Shown here: piece after piece, positions 34,148 to 43,600 of the stretch
Numbering within the stretch: the stretch's first letter is position 1
Layout: the number at the start of each line of letters is the position of its first letter
NCBI RefSeq assembly: GCF_021431925.1
Contig: NZ_CP090371.1
Coordinates: 2,046,001 to 2,110,000 of the forward strand
DNA from: Halobaculum sp. CBA1158
Lineage (GTDB): Archaea > Halobacteriota > Halobacteria > Halobacteriales > Haloferacaceae
Direction: 5' to 3'
DNA: 64,000 nucleotides
Notes under the pieces: generated by a model
Database searches by the model: none
What the model was told of the DNA's origin: nothing
What the model saw: the letters and a program-made list of their open reading frames with translations, nothing else
Made by a program: the position numbers and the translations under genes

Positions 34148-34762
34148 TTACAGCTCGACGGCGCTCTTCTGCCCGAGCGACTGCGGGACCGTGAAGCGGA
34201 TCTCGGTGGTCGCGCCGGCCATCGTGTTGATCTTGATCGTCACTTCCTCACCCTCCTCGAGGTTCGAGGGGGCGTTGGTGTCACCGAAGCCGTTGTCGTT
34301 CAGATCGAACACGATGTTGAAGCGGTCGTCGGGGTCGTTCAGGACGGTCGTCGAGTCGTCGGCGTTCTTCACCGCGACGGTGGAGAACGTCCAGTCTGTG
34401 TCGCCGGAGTCCTCGTGAGTGAGCGTCTCAGTACCGTCCGGTCCGATCCAGTTGATCGTCGCGTTCGCGAGGTCGATCTCGCCGGCACCCGGAGCCTGCG
34501 TCACGGTCACGTTGACCGTTTTGATGCTGTTCGGATCGGTGCTTTCGTTCACGTTACCGACGGTGACGACCTCCTGGAGCCGGTCGCTGACCTGTTTACT
34601 ACTCTGTTCGCCCGTTTCCTGTGACTTGCTCTGGAGGAAGCCGGCGGTGTTGATCAGGACGCCGGCGGCGATCGCCGCCACCAGCACCATCGCGATGAAC
34701 ACGATGAGCGTCCCGATTCCCACCTGCCCCCGCTCTTCCTCGTCGGTGATGAACTCGAACAT
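34148..34762 (-). CDS. Archaellin (archaeal flagellin)
   Basis: 204 residues from [18 protein letters not shown] class III signal peptide ends ERG before QVGIG, the site cut by the archaellin/prepilin peptidase, and is followed by the hydrophobic filament helix [26 protein letters not shown]. The rest is an acidic beta-rich outer domain with NES/NVT/NAT-type N-glycosylation sequons and the conserved C-terminal [10 protein letters not shown]. It would polymerise into the archaellum. No other archaellum gene lies beside it; a second archaellin ends the window. A GTATTTGTAG promoter element lies about 60 bases upstream. Confidence 0.92.
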   Translation of the reverse strand: MFEFITDEEERGQVGIGTLIVFIAMVLVAAIAAGVLINTAGFLQSKSQETGEQSSKQVSDRLQEVVTVGNVNESTDPNSIKTVNVTVTQAPGAGEIDLANATINWIGPDGTETLTHEDSGDTDWTFSTVAVKNADDSTTVLNDPDDRFNIVFDLNDNGFGDTNAPSNLEEGEEVTIKINTMAGATTEIRFTVPQSLGQKSAVEL

Positions 34763-34870
34763 CTTGATCTCTACTCCCACGCGTTCTCACGCGTCGGTTG
34801 TCGACGGGGAAGGGGTACCACTACAAATACTTCAGCCGCAAAGAATCAGTTCTGGATCCGAGGGCGTGGG

Positions 34871-36373
34871 TCAGCGAACAGTCGCGTCGGTGAGCCTCGC
34901 GAGACGTTCCGCGGCGTCGTCGTCGAGTCCGGCCTCGGTGACGCGCCAGCGCCAGTTCCCCTCGGCCGTGCCGGGCGTGTTGAACCGGGCGTGGCTGTCG
35001 AGGCCGAGCAGGTCCTGCATCGTCGTTACGGCCAGCGTGGCCTCGGAGTTCCACACCGCCTCGATCAGGTCCCACTCGATCTCGACGCCGTCGGTGCCGA
35101 GGTTGTAGTGGAGGCACTCGCGTTGTCGGTCGCCGAGCGACTCGTAGTAGCCGACGGCCGTGTCGGTGTCGTGCGTCGACGTGTACGCGACGCAGTCCTC
35201 CGGGTAGTGCATCGGCTGGTAGAGGTGTCCCTGCTGGCACCAGTCGGCGTAGTGGGGCACCCGCATCCCAGGGACGTCGAAGGCCTCCCTGAGCGCGGCG
35301 CTCTCGGCGTCGAGAAAGCCCAGGTCCTCGGCGACGAACGGGAGCTCGCCGAACGCCTCGCGGACGGTCTCGAAGAAGTCGCGTCCGGGTCCCTCGCGCC
35401 ACTCGCCGTCCACCGGGTCGTCGCTGTCGGCCGGGATCGCCCAGAACTCGTCGAACCCCTTGAAGTGGTCGAGGCGGGCGTAGTCGACGAGCGAGAACAG
35501 TCGCTCCAGTCGGTCGAGCCACCAACTGTATCCCGTCTCCGCGAGGTGCGCCCAGTCGTACACGGGATTCCCCCAGCGCTGGCCGTCGTCGCCGGGGTTC
35601 GGCGGGACGCCCGCGACCGCGGCGGGGCGGCCGTCGTCGGTCAGGTCGAACGCCTCGGGCGCGGCCCACACGTCCGCCGAGTCGAGCGCGACGTAGATCG
35701 GGAGGTCACCGAGGATCTCGACGCCGCGGTCGGCGGCGGCCGCGCGCAGGTCCGTCCACTGGCGGTCGAACGTCCACTGACAGAACGCGCGAAAGTCGAT
35801 CTCGTCGGCCAGCTTCTCGCGGTACTCCGCGAGCGCGTCGCGATCGCGGGTGCGGACGGGCGCGGGCCACTCGGTCCAGGGGTCGCCGTCGAACTCCCGC
35901 TTGAGCGCGCGAAACAGCGCGTAGTCGACGAGCCAGTCGTCTTCCGCCTCGCGGTAGGCCGCGAACGCCTCGCGCTCGTCGTCGCCGGCGGACTCCCGGA
36001 AGCGGTCGAAGGCGGTCCGCAGGCGGTCGGTCGTGAACGCCTCGACGGCGTCGTAGTTCGTCTCGTGCGGGGAGAAGCCGGGGTCCGGTGCCCCCGACGG
36101 GTCGACCTCGTCGTCGGTGAGGTACCCCCGGTCTGCGAGCGCGCGGAGGTCGACGAGCAGGGGGTTGCCCGCGAACCCCGAGTACGTCTGGTACGGCGAG
36201 TGCCCGTGAACGTCGACCGTGGGTCCGAGCGGGCACACCTGCCAGACGCTCTGGTCGCCGCGATCGAGGAACTCGAGGAACGAGCGCGCGCCCGCGCCGA
36301 GGTCGCCGATCCCGTGGGGACCGGGGAGGGCCGTGGGGTGGAGCAGGACGCCGCTTCGTCGGTCGAACCGCAT
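34871..36373 (-). CDS. malQ: 4-alpha-glucanotransferase (amylomaltase, GH77)
   Basis: 500 residues, no signal peptide. The GH77 start (GVLLHPTALPGPHGIGDLG) and SPYQTYSGFAGNPLLVDL are clear. Catalytic residues are Asp302 (ARLDHFKGF, nucleophile), Glu349 (VAEDLG, acid/base) and Asp402 (TSTHDTDT). The enzyme moves alpha-1,4-glucan segments between maltodextrins. It is the minus-strand member of a divergent pair with the GT4 gene, and a TGATAC promoter element lies about 27 bases before its start. It opens the alpha-glucan gene cluster that runs to 45284. Confidence 0.94.
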   Translation of the reverse strand: MRFDRRSGVLLHPTALPGPHGIGDLGAGARSFLEFLDRGDQSVWQVCPLGPTVDVHGHSPYQTYSGFAGNPLLVDLRALADRGYLTDDEVDPSGAPDPGFSPHETNYDAVEAFTTDRLRTAFDRFRESAGDDEREAFAAYREAEDDWLVDYALFRALKREFDGDPWTEWPAPVRTRDRDALAEYREKLADEIDFRAFCQWTFDRQWTDLRAAAADRGVEILGDLPIYVALDSADVWAAPEAFDLTDDGRPAAVAGVPPNPGDDGQRWGNPVYDWAHLAETGYSWWLDRLERLFSLVDYARLDHFKGFDEFWAIPADSDDPVDGEWREGPGRDFFETVREAFGELPFVAEDLGFLDAESAALREAFDVPGMRVPHYADWCQQGHLYQPMHYPEDCVAYTSTHDTDTAVGYYESLGDRQRECLHYNLGTDGVEIEWDLIEAVWNSEATLAVTTMQDLLGLDSHARFNTPGTAEGNWRWRVTEAGLDDDAAERLARLTDATVR

Positions 36374-36521
36374 GCACGGTCCCTCACGCCGGGGACGTAT
36401 CAGTTGTCGGGTCGAACGGTCGTCCGTTCGATCGCGAGCGACACCGCCGCCTCCGCGACGACCGCGAACCCACCCGATCGACGCCTAGTGACTAAGTACC
36501 GTACACCCAAACCTCCACGCG

Positions 36522-37676
36522 ATGCCGCACAAGGTCCTGATGCTGGGGTGGGGATTCCCGCCGAACGTGACCGGGGGACTCGACACAGCGGTCGGCGAAC
36601 TGTTCGAGCGCCTCCGCGAGCGCGACGGCATCGAGGTGGAGTTGGTGCTCCCCGCGGAGTACGCCCCGGCGGACCGGGACGGGATCCACGGCGTTCCAAC
36701 CGGCGAGGGCGACATCATCACCCGGATCGGCCGGTTATCGGGGGCGTTCGTCGAGCGCGCGGCCGACGCGGACATCGTCCACACGAACGACTGGTTCGGC
36801 TACAATCCCGGGTCGCGCGCGCAGGCGAACCACGATGTGGAGTGGGTCACGACGTTTCACTCGCTGTCCTCGGACCGCAACGCCGACCCGCCCGAGCGCG
36901 AGACGCGCACGGAGCAGCGCGTCGTCAATCGGTCGGACCACCTGCTCGCGGTCAGCGAGTTCACCGCCCGCAAGATCGCCCGCGAGTACGGCGGCGACGC
37001 GGAGGTGCTGTACAACGGCTTCTCCGCCGTCGAGACGACCGGCCGGGACCTGAAGGCCGACCTGGAGATCGACGGGGAGATGCTGTTCTTCGTCGGCCGC
37101 CACACCGATCAAAAGGGGCTGTCGTACCTGCTGTACGCGCTCTCGAAGATCGGGCGCGACGACGTGACGCTCGTGGTCGGCGGCACGGGCCACCTCACCG
37201 ACCAACTGAAGCGGTTCGCCGAACTGCTCGACCTCGAGGACAGGGTTCGGTTCGTCGGCTACGTCCCCGAGGAGGAACTGGGCGACTACTACGCGAGCGC
37301 GGATCTCTTCGTCTCGCCGTCGCTTGCGGAGCCCTTCGGAATCACCATCGTCGAGGCGCTGTCGGCGGGGACGCGCGTCGTCGCCGGCCCGAGCGGTGCC
37401 GCGGAGCTGCTCCCCGAGGACTGCCTGATCGAGGTCGAACCGGACTCCGACGCCATCGCCGCCGGGATCGAGCGCGGCCTCGCGATGGACACGCCCCTGG
37501 AGTACGAGATCCGGACCTGGGAGGAGGTCGCCGACGAACACGTCGCCTTCTACGAGCGGATCCTCGCGGACGACGACGGGGACGAGAAGACGGGACGGGG
37601 GGACGCCGACAGAGGGAACCACCCCGCCGGCGACCGGGAGACCGAACGTGGCGACGACGAGTCGGCGGCTACCTGA
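36522..37676 (+). CDS. GT4-family glycosyltransferase, glycogen-synthase-like
   Basis: 384 residues. A GT-B fold: N-terminal GWGFPPNVTGGLDTAVGELF (substrate loop of glycogen-synthase-like GT4/GT5 enzymes), IVHTNDWFGYNPG, FFVGRHTDQKGLSYLL, and the EPFGITIVEALSAG motif that binds the nucleotide sugar. It probably extends alpha-glucan from UDP- or ADP-glucose, given its place between malQ and two amylolytic genes; another glucosyl transfer is possible. The last 40 residues are Asp/Gly/Arg-rich disorder. An ACTAAGTACC element 29 bases upstream is its promoter. Its 3' end overlaps the convergent next gene by 8 bases. Confidence 0.85.
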   Translation: MPHKVLMLGWGFPPNVTGGLDTAVGELFERLRERDGIEVELVLPAEYAPADRDGIHGVPTGEGDIITRIGRLSGAFVERAADADIVHTNDWFGYNPGSRAQANHDVEWVTTFHSLSSDRNADPPERETRTEQRVVNRSDHLLAVSEFTARKIAREYGGDAEVLYNGFSAVETTGRDLKADLEIDGEMLFFVGRHTDQKGLSYLLYALSKIGRDDVTLVVGGTGHLTDQLKRFAELLDLEDRVRFVGYVPEEELGDYYASADLFVSPSLAEPFGITIVEALSAGTRVVAGPSGAAELLPEDCLIEVEPDSDAIAAGIERGLAMDTPLEYEIRTWEEVADEHVAFYERILADDDGDEKTGRGDADRGNHPAGDRETERGDDESAAT

Positions 37677-38163
37677 GTAGTCTGAAGTCAGTCACCGGTT
37701 CGGGGTGAACGATCCGGAAGCCGTCGGCGGTCGGCTCGAGCCCCTCGCCGCCGTCCGGCGGGCCACCGCGCTGGTAGGGACTGTCGGACTCCCCCGGGGA
37801 CTGATACGGGCTGTCCCTGCTCCCCGGTGACTGGTACGGATCGTCCGAGGTCGCCGACTGATACGGGCTGTCGGACGGCCCGGGGCCGGTGCCGTGGGCG
37901 TCGCTCTCCGTCCCGGCGGAGGCCGGCGGTCGGTCGAAGTCCTCCGGGGGGAGGTAGATCCGCTCGCCGCCGGCCGAGCGCACGACGACGGCCGCGTCGC
38001 GGTCGCCGGTCACGGTGACGACCGTGCGGCCGTCGGCGATGTCGATGTCGACGGACACCGGCGGGTCTGGGCCGTCGGTACCGGCGTTCCGGTGATCGCC
38101 CTCGGCGGGGGCGTCGGTGGCGTCGGTGCCGTCGTCGCGGTCGTCGCGGTCGTCGCCCTGCAT
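37669..38163 (-). CDS. Acidic protein with SPYQS repeats, function unknown
   Basis: 164 residues, no membrane segment. The N-terminal third is acidic; a short beta region VSVDIDIADGRTVVTVTG follows, with RIYLPPEDFDRP. Four repeats of the type DSPYQSPG (about residues 100-135) come next, then GLEPTADGFRIVHPEPVTDF at the end. The intact first and last segments around the repeats suggest a real conserved family with a variable repeat region. It sits inside the alpha-glucan cluster but reads against it. A CTTAG element lies about 27 bases upstream. Confidence 0.65.
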   Translation of the reverse strand: MQGDDRDDRDDGTDATDAPAEGDHRNAGTDGPDPPVSVDIDIADGRTVVTVTGDRDAAVVVRSAGGERIYLPPEDFDRPPASAGTESDAHGTGPGPSDSPYQSATSDDPYQSPGSRDSPYQSPGESDSPYQRGGPPDGGEGLEPTADGFRIVHPEPVTDFRLLR

Positions 38164-38291
38164 ATCGGTGGCGTCCCCCGCCGATCACTTAGCGGTTCCC
38201 CGGACCCACCCGGCCGGCCGTGTGGCGGTGGCGGTCGATCACCTCAGGTCGCGGCGAAAGAGCGAAACGGGTCCCCGACGACGACCCGGAC

Positions 38292-40556
38292 ATGAGACAC
38301 CCGGGTCGCCCGCGCGTGTGCGCCGTGGGCGAGGCCGTCGAGATCGCGCCGCGCGATCCCGACCCGAGCGCCGACTACGGTTGGAGCATCGCCCGCGCGC
38401 CGGCCGGCTCGACTGCCGCCGTCGACCCCGACGCCGCGGTGCAATGGTTCGAACCGGACCGCCCCGGCCGCTACCGCCTCCGACTCCGGACGCCCGAGAC
38501 GACCCACGAGCTGACCGTCCGCGCGTTCGACGAGGGGCTCTCGCCCGACGGCGACGAGGCGACCGGACCGCCGGCGTACTCCGGCGACGCCGGCGACGAT
38601 CACGACGCCCTCGCGGGGAAGGTCGCCGGCGACGACCCCGACGGCACCGGCGCGTCGGGTGGATCCGGGCTCCCGACCGACGCCGGCGGCGATCCCGAGG
38701 GAGCCGCCGACCGCCCCCGGGTCCACCTCGAGACCGCGGTGACGGACGAGGCTGTGGTGATCGAGGCGGACGTGCGACCTCGCGGCCGATCCGCCGGCCG
38801 CGACGCCGACCGCGCCGGCGACGCCGACGGGGCGACGGCCGCGGCCCCGCGCGTGGAGTTCCTGATCGACGACCGCGACGACCTGTCGACCGCGGCGGCG
38901 ACCGTCGACGGGCGGACGCTCACTATCCCTCGCGAGCGACTCGGCGCGCGCGCCCGGGTGTACGCCGTGCCCGTGACCGACGACGCCTACGGCGTTACCG
39001 ACGCGGTCGACGTTCGGCGGGCACGCGCCGGGGGAGACGCCCGCGACGGCGACAGCGACCTCGACGGTGACAGCAACCGCAACGGCGACAGCGACCGCAA
39101 CGCCGGCAGCGACCTCGACGGCGACCGCAACGCAGACGCCGACGGCGACGCGTTCGAGGTGGATCGGCCGTTCGATCCGCCATCGTGGGCGCTGGACACG
39201 CGGATCTACGAGGTGTACGTGCGGACGTTCGACGACTCGGAGGCGGCCGGTTCGCACCTCGACGCGGTCCGTGAACGGCTCGGGGAACTGGAGGAACTCG
39301 GCGTCGACACGCTGTGGCTCACGCCGGTGTTGGAGCACGACGGCGCGCCCCACGGCTACAACATCACGGACTTCTTCTCGGTCGCGGCGGACCTGGGCGG
39401 ACGCGAGGCGTACGAGGCGCTCGTCGACGCGGCCCACGACCGCGGCATGCGGGTGCTGTTCGACCTCGTGTGCAACCACTCCGCGCGCGAGCACCCCTTC
39501 TTCGAGGACGCCTACGGGAACCCCGACAGCCCGTACCGCTCGTGGTACGAGTGGGACGAAGGCGGCGAGCCGGGGACGTACTTCGACTGGGAGCGGATCG
39601 CCAACTTCGACTTCTCGTCGCTGGCGGTGCGTCGGCACCTGCTCGACGCCGTCGACGAGTGGGCTCCGCTGGTCGACGGCTTTCGGTGCGACATGGCGTG
39701 GGCCGTGCCCAACGGCTTCTGGACGGAGGTCCACGACCGGGTGAAGGCCCGCGACGCGGAGTTCCTCCTGCTCGACGAGACGATCCCGTACATCCCGGAC
39801 TTCCAGGCGGGGCTGTTCGACATGCACTTCGACTCGACGACGGCGTTCGCGCTCCGGGAGGTCGGCGACGGCAACCGCGCGGCCGAGGGCGTCCTCGAGG
39901 CCGTCGAGGAGCGCCGCCGGGTCGGCTTCCCCGAGCACGCGTCGTTCATGCTGTACCACGAGAACCACGACGAGCCGCGGTACCTCGCCTCCTACGGCGA
40001 CGCGGCCGCCCTCGCCGCCGCCGGCGCGCTCGCGACCCTCCCCGGCGCGCCGATGGTGTACGCCGGCCAGGAACTCGGACAGCTCGGCCGGCGCGACCGC
40101 ATCGACCGCTCGGCCCCTCGCGAGGACCTCCGCGAGCACTACCGCCGCCTGCTCGCGCTCCGCGACGAGCGTCCGGCGTTGGCCCACAGGGCGGCGCTCT
40201 CGCGGGTCGAGTACGCGGTCCGCGACGGCGACCCGCGGTCGGTCGTCGCCTTCCGCCGGGAAGCGGTCGCCGAGGGCGACGGGTCCGACGACGACGGCCG
40301 ATCGGGGGACGCGGTCGTCGTCGTGCTCAACTTCGCCGAGGAGACCGCACGGGTCCGCGTCGACGCGCCCGCGACGGCGACCGACCTCGTCACGGGCGAG
40401 CGCGTCGCCGCCGACGGCCCGGGATCGGGGACGGAACCCGCCGCCGGCGACGAGGCGAGCGCGGCCGCCGCCGGCGACGACGGCGACGGCGACGACGACG
40501 GCGCGGGCGTGGCCGTCGCGGTCGACGACGTGGTCGTGTTGCCCGTGCGGCGCTGA
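38292..40556 (+). CDS. GH13 alpha-amylase-family enzyme with long N-terminal extension
   Basis: 754 residues, no signal peptide. The first 295 residues carry two beta-sandwich-like parts (about 10-80 and 135-255), the second resembling an amylase N-domain, separated by acidic linkers. The barrel follows: DTLWLTPVLEHDGAPHGYNI, DLVCNHS (region I), GFRCDMAW with nucleophile Asp467, LLLDETIP with Glu496, and ENHDEP with Asp560. A C-terminal beta domain holds another Asp/Gly insert. It would hydrolyse or rearrange alpha-1,4-glucan. Asn/Asp/Gly-rich repeats (bases about 39046-39150) form the linker before the barrel. The ATG used gives MRHPGRPRVC; a GTG 72 bases upstream is possible. Confidence 0.9.
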   Translation: MRHPGRPRVCAVGEAVEIAPRDPDPSADYGWSIARAPAGSTAAVDPDAAVQWFEPDRPGRYRLRLRTPETTHELTVRAFDEGLSPDGDEATGPPAYSGDAGDDHDALAGKVAGDDPDGTGASGGSGLPTDAGGDPEGAADRPRVHLETAVTDEAVVIEADVRPRGRSAGRDADRAGDADGATAAAPRVEFLIDDRDDLSTAAATVDGRTLTIPRERLGARARVYAVPVTDDAYGVTDAVDVRRARAGGDARDGDSDLDGDSNRNGDSDRNAGSDLDGDRNADADGDAFEVDRPFDPPSWALDTRIYEVYVRTFDDSEAAGSHLDAVRERLGELEELGVDTLWLTPVLEHDGAPHGYNITDFFSVAADLGGREAYEALVDAAHDRGMRVLFDLVCNHSAREHPFFEDAYGNPDSPYRSWYEWDEGGEPGTYFDWERIANFDFSSLAVRRHLLDAVDEWAPLVDGFRCDMAWAVPNGFWTEVHDRVKARDAEFLLLDETIPYIPDFQAGLFDMHFDSTTAFALREVGDGNRAAEGVLEAVEERRRVGFPEHASFMLYHENHDEPRYLASYGDAAALAAAGALATLPGAPMVYAGQELGQLGRRDRIDRSAPREDLREHYRRLLALRDERPALAHRAALSRVEYAVRDGDPRSVVAFRREAVAEGDGSDDDGRSGDAVVVVLNFAEETARVRVDAPATATDLVTGERVAADGPGSGTEPAAGDEASAAAAGDDGDGDDDGAGVAVAVDDVVVLPVRR

Positions 40557-40610
40557 GCGAACGGCGCGTCGCGACCGACGACCGTGCCATCGCCACGCAC
40601 ACCGCTGAGA

Positions 40611-40616
40611 CTTTAA
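40611..40616 (+). promoter_or_regulatory. TATA-like box of the GH15 fusion gene
   Basis: CTTTAA centred about 28 bases before the ATG at 40641, so the giant GH15 gene can be transcribed apart from the GH13 gene. Confidence 0.6.
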
Positions 40617-40640
40617 CCACGGACCTGGTTTCACGGGTGA

Positions 40641-43600
40641 ATGCGGCTGCGAACGGCACTCAACGACTACAAGCGCGCGGGCGGGCACGGCGCGGCCGGA
40701 ACCGCGAGCACCGTCCGCGGCGGGTTCTCCGGACGGGGCGAGCGACTGGTCCATGTCGACCCTGCGGGCGGGATCCGCGACTTCTCGGCGGCGCTGTCGG
40801 GCCTGTCGGGGATCGACCGCTCCCGCTTCGGGATCGAAACGGGCGAGCGCACCTACTGGTTCGACGACCTGGAGACGGTCCGCCAGCACCACTACCGGGA
40901 GACGACGCTCGTCGAGACGGAGTACGACGCCGGCGAGTTCACCGTCCACCAGTACGACCTCACCCTCGGGCGAGCGCACGCGACCCACGTCGAGCTTCGG
41001 GGGTCGGTCCCCTCGGAGGCGCGGCTCGTGGCGTTTCTCACGTTCGCGCCGGAGGGCCGGGAGACGCGCGTCGGCCGGCTCATCCACGAGGGCGACGGCC
41101 CGGCCGGCGGCGACGCGATGGAGGTGTTCCACCGCGAGGAACACGACTACGTCACAGCCTCCACCGGCCTCGACGACGTGCGCGCGCAGGTCCCCGAGCG
41201 CTTCGAGGAGATACTCGACCCCGAGCCGGTGTCGCTCCCCCGCGAGGGCGCGCTCAACCGCTACGAGGACACGCACCTCAGCGGCGACGCGGTCGTCACC
41301 GCCCCCTTGGAGCGCGCGGGACGCGGTCTCCGGACGACGCTGGTCACGCTCCTGGCGGACAACGGCCAACACGACCGCGAACGCGTGCTCGCGGATCTCC
41401 GGGAGTGCGCCCGCGAGCACGCCGGGGCCGACGAACTCCGGACCGTCGCCCACGAGCTCGCCGCCGTCGCCGTCGACGAGGACGGCCCCCGGCGCGGCAC
41501 CGTGAGAGCGGACCTGCGGGCGCTGGACCTGCTCGCGGCCCCGTCGGGTGCCCGGATCGCGGGGCCGGAGTTCGACCCGTTCTTCCGCGACTCCGGCGGG
41601 TACGGCTACACCTGGTTCCGCGACGACGCCCGGATCAGCGGGCAGTTGCTCGCGGCCGACGAGCCGCTCGGGCTGGGCGTCGAGACCGCAGAACTGGCCC
41701 GCAGCGCCCGCTTCTACTGCGAGACCCAGCGACCGGACGGCTCGTGGCCCCACAGGGTGTGGGCCTCGGACGGCTCGCTGGCCCCCGGCTGGGCGAACGC
41801 CCGCGTCGAGGGACGGGCCGACTCCGACGAGTACCAGGCCGACCAGACCGCGACGACGGTCGCGTTCCTCGCGGCGCTGTTGCGCGAGCGCGGCGACGAG
41901 CTGTCGGCCGACGACGAGACGCGGATCCGCGCGGCCGTCGCCGCCGGCGTCGACTCGCTCGACGAGAGCCGCCGGGGCGACGGCCTGCCCGAGCGGTGTC
42001 AGAACCTCTGGGAGGACTCGGCCGGCCGGTTCGCCCACACGGCCGCGACGTTCCTCGAGGCGTACGCCGCCGTCGCCCGCGCGCCCGTGGACGCGACGCT
42101 GCGAGAGCGGGCTCGCGAGGGCGCGAGCGCGACGTTCGACGGGCTGGAGCGACTGTGGGACGCCGACGAGGGGCGGTACGCCCGTCGCCTCGCCGACGGC
42201 GAGCGCGACGGCCGCCTCGACGCCGCGACGGTCGCGCTCGTGGAGGCCGCCGCCGCGTACGACGCCGTCGAGGGGCTGTCGCTCGCGGACGACGACCTCG
42301 ACCGGCTGGTCGACCACGTCGAGGCGACGCTGGCCGGGCTGTATCGAGATCCCGACGACTCGGCCGTCGCGGGGCTGATCCGCTACGAGGGCGACGGCTG
42401 GCGTACTGACGGGCAGGACGGCGAGAAGGTGTGGACGCTCGCGACGGGGATGGGCGCGACCGGCGCGGCGACGCTCGGGGGGCTGCTCGCCGACCGCGGC
42501 CGCGGCGAGACGGCCGATCGGCTGTTCGAGCAGGCGGCCGACCTCTACGAACTCCTGGAGGAGAACGGCCCGCTGACGACGGCGATGGGGTATCTCCCCG
42601 AGCAGTGGTACGACGACGGGACGGCCGACAGCGCGACGCCGCTGGGGTACGCCCACGGCTTCCGCCTGCGGGCGACGGCCGCGCTCGCCGAGCGCGACGC
42701 CCTCCCGAGCGCGGCGGCGTCGCCGTCGCCCCCGACCGACCGGCCGCGGTGGACGACCGGCGAGAAGTACGGCGTCGGCACCGCCGCCGACCACGACGCC
42801 GACGAGCCCTCGCGGATGTGGTTCACCCTGACGCAGGGGGCGCTGACGGAGGTGCGGTTCCCGCGAGTGGACCTGATGAACCTCAGGACGCTGGATTTCA
42901 TCGTCTCGGCGACCGACGAGGAGTACACCGTCCGCACCCACGTCGAGGGGCCGCGGACGACCGACGACACCGTCGAACGTCGGGTGGAGCCGACGGCCGA
43001 CGACGCGCTGCTGTTCCGGCACGTCGTCGCGGAGACGGGCGACGGACGCGGACACGAGTGGGAGCTGACCGTCGAGTACGCGGTCGACCCGAGCCACGAC
43101 GCGCTGGTGGCCGACATCGACTTCCGCGCGGTCGACGACGCGGAGTACGACGTGTTCGCGGTCGCCGACGCCGCGCTCACGAACACGGGGACGCGCGACC
43201 GGGCCCTGCGGCTCGGCACGCCCGGGAGCCATCACCTCGTCGCCCGCGACGCCGGCGCGTACACCGGCGAGGGCGGGGAGGGTCGCCTCGTCGACGAGAA
43301 CGGCGACGGCTACTCCGTGGCGGTCGCGATGGCGACGGCCGACCGCTTCGACTGGGCGACGGTGTGTGCCGCCGGCGGCGACGACCTCACGACGCTGTTC
43401 ACCGAGGGGACCGTCCCCGAGACCCGCGAGTCGATCGACGACGACAACGTCGTGCTCGTCGGTCGGGTCGGCACCGGCCGGCGGACCGCCGAGACGCTCG
43501 CGCTCGGGTTCGCCCGGCAGGCGGACGCCGCCGCGGCGCTCGGGGAGGCCGCCGGGGCGCTGGCCCACGGGTACGAGGGCGTGCGCGAGTCGTACCGCGA

